This document shows, in pieces, positions 21,980 to 32,049 of a stretch of 64,000 bases of DNA. Every line of letters starts with the position of its first letter. Within the stretch, counting starts at the first letter, position 1. The notes under the pieces were generated by a model. It saw only the letters and a program-made list of their open reading frames with translations, searched no databases and was not told where the DNA came from. The position numbers and the translations under genes are program-made. The stretch spans positions 62,001 through 126,000 of the forward strand of contig JAOTON010002233.1 of NCBI GenBank assembly GCA_034440635.1, read 5' to 3'. Origin of the DNA: Lepas anatifera (taxonomy: Eukaryota; Arthropoda; Thecostraca; Lepadidae).

Positions 21980-23462
21980 CATGGAGGATCTGACTCTGGA
22001 TAAGTTTGTGGGCGCGCAGTCCCATCCTATGTTTGAAAGCCTGTCGGTTGACACGTCATTTCTGGCTGAGTGCCCGCCATGGGACGGTATCCCAGGTTAC
22101 GATAGGCTGGAGGCCTTCATATGAAAACCTGCAGTTGGCGAACAACCCAGCAGAGAGAGGGGCTAGGCTGATAAATTACTGTATCGGCTGCCTTACTAAG
22201 AATGAGGAGAGCCGACAGCAGTAGCGGATTTAGCCGGCAGGTTTGGGGACAAGCCAAAGTCGATGAGAAAAAAACGCACGCGGTGATAGCATACCACAAT
22301 TTAACTAGGCGGTAAGCTGTGGGGATAAGCTGAAGAGTAGATAAGCAGAATAATAAAAACGTCGCCGGGTCAAAGTTGTAGCCACAAGATGCTTGTTTTG
22401 CTATCCAGGGCTCAATTTTTGCTCTGAAGTTGGGTGGCTGTGTTTAAAGTTGAGAGTTCAAGCACCAAAACCTTGCTTGTAGACTAAAAATGAGTCTGGG
22501 CAAAAAAAGGTCGACAGCTTTGGGGAGGGGGTGCAACCATAGTATTGCCCCTAGATTTTCTGTTTTCGGGGAATGTATTCCCCCCCCCCAACCACCACTG
22601 GCCAACAGCACCTACTGCAAGTTGTAGAGCATTGCCACCAGCCGTTTCCCGACACTAGGAAATCAGTTCTGGCGTACACCTCTGGCCAGGGGCCCTCCAG
22701 AAGGATGCTTATATGTAGCAATGGACTTTTTTCATATTGAATAGCGTGTATGTGTCTTGAAACTGTGTCTTTCTAGTCTAGGGATCAATACTAATGTTAT
22801 AAAACAGTGTTTTGCCTGACCATACAAGGAAAAACAACCAGATATTCGGATTAGGGTTGTGTACCTTATAACACAATATGGTTCTATGTAAAACGAAGAA
22901 CGTGAAGTACCTAATTGTAGTGGAAATAAGTCGGAATGCCATGTAAACAATAGATAAAAGATAGTTCTTACAAAACATAGCCAAAAAGAGAAGAAAATAT
23001 AAAGCACACTACGCTGTAGTCCCGCATTACGATGGAAATACCGAAATAGTTCGTGTTCAAGCGTTGCAGTCTCCATAGGGAGCTATGAGTAAAGCTTCAA
23101 GCGATTTGCCTGGGGTCAAATATTAATTTAAATGCCTGATTTTTTGCACAATTTCGTTTCAGGTCCGGGGGCGCGGTAGTGGGTGGTCGCGTAGCTGGCT
23201 TCCATTCGCCGACCCGGGTTCAGGGCCGGCGGCTTCCTGACAAGGGCAAGCTGGCTCCCGAGAAACCCTTCCAACAGGGAAAGAGTTGGCGACGCCTATG
23301 ACCCTGGCAGTTGGTGCGTCGATAAGCCCAAAATTAATTAATTAATCGTTTCAGGTCACACTCAACGGGAAACAGAAAGGTAAACACCAACTTTTAAAAC
23401 TTTGTTTATTTTGGGACACCCTAGTGGGGCATCTTACCAAGCCCCAGGGGCGTCTTACCCAC
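21898..23462 (-). repeat. Right arm of giant palindrome, interrupted by a SINE
   Basis: Reverse complement of 20408-21764, plus a 181-bp SINE-1 insertion with 11-bp TSD at 23155-23357. Because the left arm has the empty site, the insertion postdates formation of the palindrome. Confidence 0.9.
23166..23346 (+). mobile_element. SINE-1 insertion, 11-bp TSD, with empty site in the other arm
   Basis: Flanked by CGTTTCAGGTC at 23155-23165 and 23347-23357. The head is a diverged tRNA-like GGTAGTGGGTGGTCGCGTAG with B-box GGGTTCAGGGC. The tail AACAGGGAAAGAGTTGGCGA and GTTGGTGCGTCGATAAGCCC matches the other SINE-1 copies. It ends in an ATTAATTAATTAAT tail. The left arm carries the uninterrupted CGTTTCAGGTCACACTC counterpart. 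Confidence 0.92.
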
Positions 23463-23667
23463 CCGATGGGGTTAGACGCCCCTTTGCAAGGCTCTAGTAA
23501 AATCATAATAGTTGGAACATATGAAAATTATCAGCAATTTCATCGATTCTATAAGGAAGATAAGTGATCATACTACGACTTGGCATCTAAATCAGCGCTG
23601 TTGGTACCGCGGTTATTCTGTAATCCGGATTTCCCTAAACCCTGGGCATCTTACTCCACTCTCCCCT

Positions 23668-23994
23668 TCATGTGTATGAGTTCATTAAATGAGTTCGGTA
23701 TATGAATACGGATGGCGGGTAAAATTTCAGGCCCCGATTTCGAATCCTTAATGTTTTTTTGGTATCAGGGTAAATGATGCAGTTTTTCATTTGTTTCATT
23801 GATTAACCCTTATCTACAATACAATACACACGGTACATGTGCCATAAATGACTAGCTGACTTTTCATGTGTGTGCAGCACTATAAGTTTAAACTGATAAA
23901 ATGACTATTTGAGGCGGAGGAATGGGTAGCTCTGACCGTTCAAACAAGGAGGGTCTAAGGCACCTCACAGGATGCACGAGGCAATTGACTGAGT

Positions 23995-23997
<3 letters not shown>
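23668..23997. other. No gene seen
   Basis: No feature recognised. Confidence 0.35.

Positions 23998-24033
<36 letters not shown>
23998..24033. repeat. (AT)n microsatellite
   Basis: Uninterrupted alternating AT run. Confidence 0.95.
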
Positions 24034-24036
<3 letters not shown>

Positions 24037-24179
24037 GGCATTAACATCACGGTGTTCTTTTAGCATGGGCCACTTCCCTATTACATTCTTTCGATGCCGC
24101 CGCCATCCGGCCTACAGGCAGCCAGAAGCCACTGTACATACACTGCCGTCTAACCATGATTTTCCGACTTTCTATTTTG

Positions 24180-24366
24180 AGGCAAAAAAATAGTTTGTAT
24201 ACTACAATACTCCGCTGTTTATCTCCCGGGTGATATCGCGTTCGTTGTTAGGCATTGTTCATTAATGCCATTTGTTTTTATTATATTTTTCATTAGACTT
24301 AGGTGTCAGCACTCAGCTTTCGGATTATACCTAAGTTGTCGGAACTGGGGCAGTGAGTCACCTCAC
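24180..24366 (+). repeat. 187-bp direct repeat, copy 2
   Basis: Four mismatches to 16819-17005 over the full length. It is preceded by TTTTGAGG and followed by AAATCATG. No short flanking duplication shared with the outer edge of copy 1 was found. Confidence 0.85.
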
Positions 24367-24688
24367 AAATCATGTCAAGTATTGTAAATGGTGAATCTTA
24401 AAAAGACAAATATTTGTTTGGTACATTCTGATTTTTCAGTCCAGAAATGTATTATTGACCGAAACAATGCAGCACACATAAATTTTGGTACGTGGATGAG
24501 AGAGAACAGTTATGAACATCCAGCAATGTTAGGTAAATTATTTCGAGTGGCAGTAGCTTTTGAACGGTTAGGTTTTTAAATATGTTCAAAATGTTTAAAG
24601 TTGCATTGTGAAATCTTTTTAGTACGGTACATGTCAGTGGAACCGATAGCTGAACGGTCTCGAATAGTGATGGAGTGTTGCATGGACC

Positions 24689-25177
24689 TTAAACCATCAC
24701 CACCTGGGGGTCTGATCTGACTCCCCCTCGTTTTTTTGCAAATTATTCTGAGCCGATTCAGATGTGACCCGCGTCGCTTTGCAGGCCTCTAGGGAAATCA
24801 ATTCGAAACCTTATGATCAAAAATTGACATCAGTCAGGTCAGGTCAACGAAATGTGAGGGCATTGCTAGGCCCATGTAAGGCAATTCCAATTTTCTAAAA
24901 TAAGGCTGATAAATAACCAGGATGTAACTCGGCTTCTACAAAAGTTAGATAAAATTGCTAAACAGCGTTCGAAAACTGTTGAAAAATCTGCATGCTGTCA
25001 TCCATTTTGAGGTCAGATCTATACCAAGGTCGCCAGAGTTCACCAAAGGTCACGGTTTGCGAAGTTTTTTTTGTGTCAATAACTTTTGCTACAATCCTAA
25101 ATTTAGTATCATGTATGTATGCATGTATTTATTTCATCTCTGGGGCATTCCAGGACAAAACGACCAAAAATATTTCA
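24689..25177 (+). mobile_element. GATC-core TTAA element, left part
   Basis: TTAAACCATCACCACC is followed by core GGGGGTCTGATCTGACTCCC. The interior matches 36808-37250: TTGAGCCGATTCA-type, GCAGGCCT, TTGACATCAG, CAGGTCA, and TTTTGAGGTCAG near 25005. It continues into the inverted-repeat structure that follows. Confidence 0.6.
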
Positions 25178-25770
25178 ATTTGACACCACCATGTCTAGAA
25201 AAATCTGAAACTTTGTCTCCGGGGTATTTTTGGGCCAGAAACACGCCTGTGAGAATCTTAGCCCCCTCCGACCAACGGTGACCGAGTTATAGCCCGAGGC
25301 ATTTTCGGGAGGTCACCTTGTAGACTCATCTTTGATGCTTCATAACTCCAAAACGCATAGCCTGATTAACAAGTTTTGTATATCATTGAACTTGTCTTGA
25401 ACTATAATTTATTTTGAAAAAAAACAAAATTTCAAAATTTGATATTTTTTTACTTTTAATTTGTTTGACCTTTTCTTTTTGACCTAGCTTGACCTTTTCG
25501 CAGTTAAAATTGCCCTTTTAGACACCTCAAAAATTTTCTTCATAAAATATCTTTCGATAGAAAAAATATAAAATGCGTTCTTGCTATAAGTTCCAAATAT
25601 TTAGCACCTAAGGTAGGTATGTAGACGGTTTTTACCACTGCGGTAGTACAGCCTTATGTTTAACGCCGCAAACATAGCGATTGCTTTTGTAATCGGTTGC
25701 TGGCAATCATATTGCTTTGTGTTTACGAAATTTTCATCGTGTAAGTGTCAGAATTTATGACAATTAACAC
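25178..25770 (+). repeat. Left arm of second large palindrome
   Basis: The reverse complement recurs at about 27393-27986. Landmarks: CCGGGGTATTTTTGGGCCAG (25219) with its complement near 27930; TAGCACCTAAGGTAGGTATG (25602) with its complement near 27545. It reaches the TTAA that starts the inner element, so the boundary of arm and element coincide. Confidence 0.85.
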
Positions 25771-27400
25771 GCGCCCACCCGAGGGGGTGGGCAACTGACC
25801 TCCTCAGGTCTCTACAGGTAGTAAAAAAAACACCTTCGCGCAGAGCCACCGTACTCCATCTGCCTCTAACACAACATTTTGCAGCTTCTGGAAAAATAAA
25901 TCAGGTCAACTGGGATGTGGTAGGTATCGTAAGTACTGAAGGCCAGCTGGCAACTGACTGGTGAGGGGGTGACCTGAGGTAGACGATCGTCGTTATGCCT
26001 GGTGGGACTTTCACCTTTGGTTCCTTGATTAACACTTCATCGTGGGAGTTGCTCGTTTGGGTGGTGGGGTCGGGGTCTCCGTAGAAAGTCCCTTGATGAT
26101 TCTAGTGAGATACCTACTCCTAAAACTGAACTGGCAGCAGCTTGGACAATATTTCTAAAACTAAAAATTGCAGCCATTAAAAGTGATAGAAAGGGATCCA
26201 TTGTTTCGAGGGAGACGAAGGCAAATGAACTTATTAATAATGGACCTTTCAGCCTTAAACGAAAATTTACAAAGATGTCGCGACTTTATCCATAATTGAA
26301 ACAAGTATAACTTATCCTATGAGCACCACTAACTCACACAATTACATCGTTCCCGGAGATGGAAAAATAGTATCGATACAAGGTGACCCAGTGCAGCACA
26401 GCATACGTTTGAGAGGATTCATGCAATGTAAACAGAAGTGTCTGAAAGGCTTTCGTTCCCAAAAAGTAATTTGAATCTGTACATATATGCGAAGAAATGT
26501 CCTGAAATTGTAACGCATTCGACTTGGTCACTTGAGCAGGCTGCCTCATGATATTTTTACAAGGTGATCATTTCATAGCTGACACGGATCCCAGAATCCC
26601 AGATGAATAATGGCACAGTGCACTGGGAGTGATGCCGCTAAATAACCAGTTGTAATCACTACCGAATATGTTACATACAATCGTCTGGTCATGTCACCTT
26701 TGAGGTTGCTCGAGGTCACAGTATTTCTTACAGGAACTAAGTGGAAGCCTAAATTTTGTGGCATAATAGGTGACAGAGGAGAGCCGTAGAAAGAAATGTT
26801 CAGCACCATTGGAACACTCTTGTTGAGCCCAAACGGATTATTTATCTTATAATATTGCTTAGTCAAATGTTAAACATAACTTGCTTTGACTTAGAGCCAG
26901 GCTTAGGTATGTATGATAAAAAGAATATTAATCAAACTGCAGTGGCAAGTCAGACACGACAACGTCCAAATAAAACGTCCATCGCAATTCTCGACAATTC
27001 TCAATTCTCGCAAGTTATCAAAATTTACCAATTGCCTCATGCATTTCTAATGGAAAGAGCATGACCCTCACCCTGCTCCCGGTTATCGATATAGAAATCC
27101 TGCTACGAAAAATTATCTTGCTCGGCGACCTTACTATGTAGGTAATGTGAATCTAACCACGATAGGCTAAATTTGATATTATTGATGCACCTCCCAAAGT
27201 TTTTTTCGAGGTTAGGTCTCTTGACCTGGGTTGGTGGTCTGACCTGGTATGACCCAGACCTAGAATTTTGCCAGAAGCTGCAAAAATTTCGTGTTAGAGG
27301 TACATGAAGTACAGTGGCGCAGGGTGCGCGAATGCTTTTTTACTACCTGTGGAAACCTGAAGAGGCCGGTTGCCCACCCCCTTGTGTGGGCGCGTGTTAA
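25764..27400. mobile_element. TTAA-ended unit E3 (GTGGGCAAC core) between palindrome arms
   Basis: Both ends start TTAACACGCGCCCAC, then GGGGGTGGGCAAC, a short-end-type motif (CAGGTAGTAAAAAA) and a CGCGCA/GCGCC hairpin region. Both ends are therefore of the short type; no duplicated-spacer end is seen. The right part has the conserved TTGACCTGGGTTGGTGGTCT-type half-site block (about 27220-27265). The interior also holds a SINE-2 remnant. No transposase. Confidence 0.65.
25946..26140 (+). mobile_element. SINE-2 tail plus shared downstream segment
   Basis: GCTGGCAACTGACTGGTGAG, then GGTGACCTGAG, GGGAGTTGCTCG, CGGGGTCTCCG and TTGATGATTCTAGTGAGA match 19495-19690. The tRNA-like head is missing. 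Confidence 0.55.
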
Positions 27401-27986
27401 TTCTCATGTATTTTGACACTTGCACGATAAAAATTTCATAAAGACAATGCCATATGGTTGCAAGCAACCGATTACAAAAGCAATCGCTTTGTTTGCGGCG
27501 TTAAACATAAGGCTGTACTACGGCAGTGGTCAAAAACCGTCTGTATACCTACCTTAGGTGCTAAAAATTTGGAACTTATAGCAAGAACGCATTTTTTCTA
27601 TCGAAAGATATCTTACGAAGAAAATTTTTGAGGTGTCTAAAAGGGCAATTTCAACTGCGAAAAGGTCAAGCAAGCTAGGTCACAAAAGAAAGGTCAAACA
27701 AATAAAAGTAAAAAATTTTCAAATTTTGAAATTTTCTTTTTCAAAATAAAGTATTGTTCCAGACGAGCTCAATGATATACAAAACTTGTTAATCAGGCTA
27801 TGCGTTTTTGAGTTATGAAGCATCAAAGATGAGTCTACAAGGTGACCACCCGAAAATGCCTCGGGCTATAAATCGGTCACCGTTGGTCGGAGGGAGCCAA
27901 GATTCTCACAGGCGTGTTTCTGGCCCAAAAATACCCCGGAGACAAAGGTTTCAAATTTTTTCTAGATATAGTGGTGTCAAGCCTAG
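27393..27986 (-). repeat. Right arm of second large palindrome
   Basis: Inverted copy of 25178-25770 with scattered substitutions. Weaker similarity may continue outward to about 28025. Confidence 0.85.
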
Positions 27987-28244
27987 GTCGATCTGTCCTA
28001 TGCCCCCTCTCAGCATACATAAATTCAACATTCAACGGGCGCGATCGGCACAAAAGACCCATAAGGGTCTTAAATCGCGGTGCCTATCGCTCGGTGTAAT
28101 TGCATAAGCAGTAAGCATTGCTCTACCACCAACCAAAACGGGCTTCCACCATTCGCGACAAATCACACAACACTTGGGACAACTTATAATACAATCCACT
28201 CATTTTTGCATGGTTACTTTTGTTCCTCCCGGCGCTCCTGCAAG

Positions 28245-28663
28245 CCGTCTATTCAATCTGCAAGAGTACAATTCAGTTACATTAGAATCCCCCCAATGCG
28301 AGCTGCTGGAACCGCAGCTGTCAAAACATTATATGAATATGTAAATTCACTATCTCCAGAAATCTAATTCATAATATTAAAGCACTTTAACTGTTCCCAA
28401 TATTGTTACGGACGACTTTTGTTATACGAAGAACGCACTGTACATACATGATAATGTTCGGCTTGCGAATAGATCCTCCCTTAATACCGAGCCATCGCTA
28501 CGCCCCTGCTAAATATATCATTCCAAAGCTTACAGAAAATTAGCCCAGTCAGAAAATCATTCCTTCAAGAGAAATTTTCAAAGCCTTCCACAAACGGTTT
28601 CGAAGATATCCCGAAAAACATGAGGGGCGGGCAGTATCCGCCCCCCGGCAGGAATAGGGTTAA
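28245..28663 (+). mobile_element. ATTCCTGCC-type TTAA element end, copy 2
   Basis: Ends at TTAA (28660-28663). On the minus strand it reads TTAACCCTATTCCTGCC, G run, GGCGGATACTGCCCGCC core, then TTTTTCGGGATATC. The same sequence continues leftward as in 6570-6975. Confidence 0.6.
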
Positions 28664-28734
28664 GAACATTGAGCGCCTGCTCGATGTTACATGAGATGCG
28701 CTGCACCGTTTCAGTCATTTTTAGTGGTCGCTAT

Positions 28735-28925
28735 CTCTCGCCGAAGTATTTGTTCCATGGACTCAGCAATGACGTGACAACTCGTTGACTTGACCTCGCC
28801 TAACCGGACATCAAGTTTCCTCAAAAAGTTATCAAATCGAGCCTGGACGGTTTTTGCATAACAGCGCATCCTCACTCAAATCGGCTTAGATGTTCGCAAA
28901 AGACCGAAAGGGGGTGGGTGTTCAG
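28735..28925 (-). repeat. GATC-core TTAA element, internal remnant
   Basis: Shares CAATGACGTGACAACTCGTTG, TTGACCTCGCCTAA, AAAGTTATCAAATCGA-like and AATCGGCTTAGA-like motifs with 47690-47820. It ends in GAAAGGGGGTGGG without a recognisable core. Confidence 0.45.
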
Positions 28926-29524
28926 AAACGATTCCTAGGCAGCGGTGTGGAATAAGGCAACTGGGTCCCACTTTCCAGGTTTAGCCTGGTCTTGCTGGCT
29001 CTGGTGCATGCAACGCCAGCGTTTCCGTTGAACGTGCACGGAATGAATTCCTCCAGGCGGGAGGCGCCGATACCAGTCACGGACGGAAATACGGCAGGGG
29101 TCGCAGAGGTCATGGCACCCAGCGTGGAGCGATGCTTTTGCCAGGGTCTTTCAAGGCGGAGTCGTTCTCACGAAACTGAAGGTTTTGGACACCCGACGGA
29201 TTTATGGAAAACCAGTTTGGCTTTGTGTGAAGTTGCTGGAAATACCCGCGCACTGTTGTCCTTTTGGGTACCTACCGATGTCTTCTTATACGAAACTGGA
29301 AAATCCCGTTGTGAGCCTATTTTGAAGAAAAAAATGGACCTGCTTGGTTAAGCCAGCAGTTGTCTCTGGGAGCCATGGTCCACGGAAAAAGGATACTGTA
29401 ACCGTTTCGTTCAACTGCAGAACTATACTACATTCATGGTATGTAAAATGAGTTCCTGTACATAGCAATGGGTCCACTAATAGTAAACTGGGCGGTAAAT
29501 ATTACCAGATCAGCAGTTGAGCCT
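28926..29524. other. No gene seen
   Basis: Several frames are open around 28990-29350 (up to 119 codons) but show no motif I recognise. A decayed retroelement gene is possible given the reverse-transcriptase remnant just downstream. Confidence 0.3.
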
Positions 29525-29537
29525 TCATCTGGAGATT

Positions 29538-29724
29538 GGGGATGAGGTGGCTTAGTGGATAGCACCCTTGTCTTCTAAGCCACCGGTCCCGGGTTCAAGT
29601 CCCGGCAGAGCCTCTGAATAAGTCGATCTGATCCCCAAAATCCCTTCCAACAGGGTGAGAGTTGGCGACGCCGTATGACCCCGGCAGTTGGTGCGTCGTT
29701 AAACCCCAACAATTATTATCATTA
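29538..29724 (+). mobile_element. SINE-1, full length, 13-bp TSD
   Basis: The best-preserved copy: GGGGATGAGGTGGCTTAG (A box), GGGTTCAAGTCCC (B box), TCTGAATAAGTCGATCTGAT, AACAGGGTGAGAGTTGGCGA and GTTGGTGCGTCGTTAAACCC, ending in an AATTATTATCATTA tail. TSD TCATCTGGAGATT at 29525-29537 and 29725-29737. It sits immediately 5' of the reverse-transcriptase remnant. Confidence 0.95.
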
Positions 29725-29737
29725 TCATCTGGAGATT

Positions 29738-30094
29738 GTCACAATATGTCATTGGCACATCAAAATGGCGTTTCATTAAACTTGTCACACCTCCGAGCAG
29801 GGATTGCCACAGCCTGTCCTATCATCCCATGACGGACACGTACTCATGTTCTTCATGGACACCCTTGCCCCACCGTGCACACCAGGAGGCGACATTGTGT
29901 CTTCTTTATTATTCATCTGGCTCATAAATAATCTACTGACAGCATTGTGGGCAGATACTTTGATGTTTGCTAATAATGTTGCGAATTATCATCCAGCAGG
30001 CGATCGAAATGATGCGGGATTAGTTCAGGACAACCTTGATTATCTATGCCAGTGGTCTGAGTTGAGGGGTCTGAAGCTTAACTCATACGAATAG
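29738..30094 (+). pseudogene. Non-LTR retrotransposon reverse transcriptase fragment (dead)
   Basis: The frame from 29804 reads PGGDIVSSLLFIWLINNL, an RT palm motif (family form PQGSVLGPLLFLLYINDL). It continues as MFANNVANY, where the catalytic FADD is replaced by FANN, and then LVQDNLDYLCQWSELRGLKL (family form LQEDLDRL..W....GLKLN). The fragment is about 100 residues, has lost both catalytic aspartates of the FADD box, and upstream sequence is frame-broken. It fits a Jockey/CR1-like clade. SINE-1 lies just 5'; a shared tail could not be demonstrated. Confidence 0.82.
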
Positions 30095-30399
30095 GGTTCT
30101 GTCTAGTGGCAACGGAGGGTCCGCATTTAAGGGGGCACCATGCACTTTCTCAACTCATTTCTTTCCAGTGAAAGTCATTGGGCTAGTGCTCAAATGCATC
30201 ATTTAAGATGGGACACTGTGTCCCAGTCCACACCGTCCACGCACCTATAGCTCTCTGTCGCTGGGATGTTCTCTCATTTAATGACACTTGTACCGTAGGG
30301 AGCAGAGCCATCGAATTACTGGAATGCGTGATATGGAAGTTCTTGTCGATGAAAAAGTGTAGGGAGCACATTCAGACAGGATTGTTTCACAGGCAAAGG

Positions 30400-30988
30400 T
30401 AAGGGCCGAATTTTGTTCTCTCCCTTCAGCGAGGCACGCATTAATATCCGTCCAGGCCCTTATACTATCCTTTCACATCCCGTCCACTCTGTACTTGTAA
30501 CACTTCCACTGCACTTGTAGCTTTCCTTTCACATAATTGGATCCAGTCTACCTTATTTTAGTCTTTCGTCTCGCCTGAGTTCCAAAAAGCCTACAAGCTA
30601 TGACTATTGCATGAAGAACGTCAGATCGGAAAAGAGAGGAATGCCAGGTGCTGGCCTCAAAATGTACCCCAACCAACGTAGTATAACACAGACGCTGTGT
30701 AGGGATCGACGGCACCAGAGGTGATGGTCCCAGAGAGGCTTCAACCTTAGAACCTCCCGTACACCAAACAAATGCGCCTTGACAGCTTAGGAAACTTGAA
30801 ATATGGATTTGCATCCTCATATTTCTGAAGGGTGGCACTAATTAAAAAAATCCACATGTATGACACAAACAAGTTGTTCCTCTTAGTCACCCTTTTGGTG
30901 ACTCGGAAGTGTCCCTTTGAACGAAAAATATGCCCTTTTCAGCCGAGTGCTCACCAGTCCCGATTCTTTCAAATATGCCCTGCTTGAT
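30400..30988 (+). repeat. Dispersed 0.6-kb repeat, copy 1
   Basis: Collinear with 62430-63061. Landmarks: GCATTAATATCCGTCCAGG, CACTGCACTTG, GAGGAATGCC, GGGATCGAC, CCCGTACACCAAACAAA, TTAGGAAAC or TTAGGAAGC, TTGGTGAC-type, AATATGCCCTGCTTG. Many differences, so an old family. No coding capacity seen. Confidence 0.75.
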
Positions 30989-31432
30989 ACGTATATTTTC
31001 TAGACTTGTATGTGTATGTTTACGGCTTTTAATGTGACAGTATGTATATTTCTAGGCTTGTGCTGTCTGGAGGCGATGCGGCTGCTATTGTCGAACCGCA
31101 GACATCAGAGTCCAGGCGACGTGTCACCGGCCTAGCTGAGAGCCGGCTCGTCGGAAACTGAGCCGCCCCGGCTCTGGATTCTCACCGGTCCGCCACCGGG
31201 AAACGCAGTCTACCACCGGTAAACGCGGTCTGCTACGGGAAACGCAGTCTGCCACCGGGAAACGCAGTCTGCCACCGGGAACGCAGTCTGCCCCTAAGAA
31301 AGACTGCCGCTGAGAAATGAGACTTATAGCTATCTTACGCCAAGAAACACGCCCATGGAAGTCAGAGGCCGAAAAACGCTGTCTTGCAACGAAAAAAGTG
31401 AATCTAAGCGGGCTCACATCGTGAAATACATT

Positions 31433-32045
31433 CCGGATCAGACTGGTACCGTGAGAGGCGGTAACTCTGAACAGTCTGGTACCGTGAGAGACGGTACCTC
31501 TGAACAGTCTGGTACCGTGAGAGATGGTACCTCTGAGCAGTCTGGTACCGTGAGAGGCGGTACCTCTGAACAGTCTGGTACCGTGAGAGGCGGTACCTCT
31601 AAGCAGTCTGGTACTGTGAGAGGCGGTACCTCTAAGCAGTCTGGTACAGTGGACGGACTCTAGCCGGTTGGTATTGGGAGGGGCAAACAAAGTCGAAAGC
31701 AAAAAAGCGTCGGTGCAGTGAAAAATTGCGCTACAATTGCCTTTTCGGTAGGATTTTGGGAACTGGAGACGAAAAGCAAAAAAACGTCACGGGGTGAAAA
31801 TATGGGCTCAAGATCATTTTTCCTATCAAACCCCAATATTTACCCTGAACTCTCTAATTGTTTGAGTTGAGAGTTGAAGCACCAAATTTTGCTTAAAGCT
31901 AAAGGAGTCGAGGGAAAAGGAGGTCGATTGCTTTGGGGGCAAAACATAGTTTTGCCCCGGCTTTTCCGTTTGGGGGCAATTGCCTTTTGCCCCCTGGATC
32001 CGCCACTGGTCTGGTACTGTGAGAGGCGGTACCTCTGAGCAGTCT
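31433..32045 (+). repeat. 33-bp minisatellite split by a MITE
   Basis: Units begin GGTACCGTGAGAGGCGGTAC and continue CTCTGAACAGTCT. Starts lie at 31445, 31478, 31511, 31544, 31577 and 31610. The seventh unit is cut after GGTA at 31646 and resumes at 32013. Since 33 is a multiple of 3, an 11-residue repeat (SGTVRGGTSEQ) is open in one frame, but there is no sign it is a gene. Confidence 0.95.
31647..32008. mobile_element. hAT-like MITE (family A) with 8-bp TSD inside a minisatellite
   Basis: Termini CAGTGGACGGACTCTAGCC and CCCTGGATCCGCCACTG are inverted. The 8-bp GTCTGGTA is present at 31639-31646 and 32009-32016. Removing the element together with one GTCTGGTA copy restores the 33-bp repeat phase. 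The element is 362 bp and non-coding. Relatives: 15425-15685 and both arms of the palindrome at 20.4-23.5 kb. Confidence 0.9.
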
Positions 32046-32049
32046 GACA

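Larger units (their letters stand above)
18102..23667. mobile_element. Putative composite element bounded by GGGGAGAGTGGGGTAAGATG inverted repeats
   Basis: The left boundary TAGGGGAGAGTGGGGTAAGA (18102 onwards) and right boundary GGGCATCTTACTCCACTCTC (23644-23667) are inverted. Additional GGGGTAAGATGCCC/GGGCATCTTACC motifs lie at 18480-18545, 20408 and 23425-23490. The interior carries the giant palindrome and a SINE but no transposase frame. The superfamily is not assigned, and the boundaries could belong to several nested units. Confidence 0.4.

Noticed and set aside
22732..23076. 114-codon minus-strand frame and its + partner at 20592-20882
   Set aside because: Same sequence in both palindrome arms, frame-shifted in one arm, no known motif; not supported as a gene.
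29538..29724. Functional tRNA gene
   Set aside because: A- and B-box-like sequences are present, but the sequence does not fold as a clear tRNA, continues into a non-tRNA tail and is a dispersed repeat with TSD.
31124..31702. 192-codon minus-strand frame
   Set aside because: Mostly the 33-bp repeat (GTRLLRGTASH) and its flank; it is also cut by the MITE boundary.
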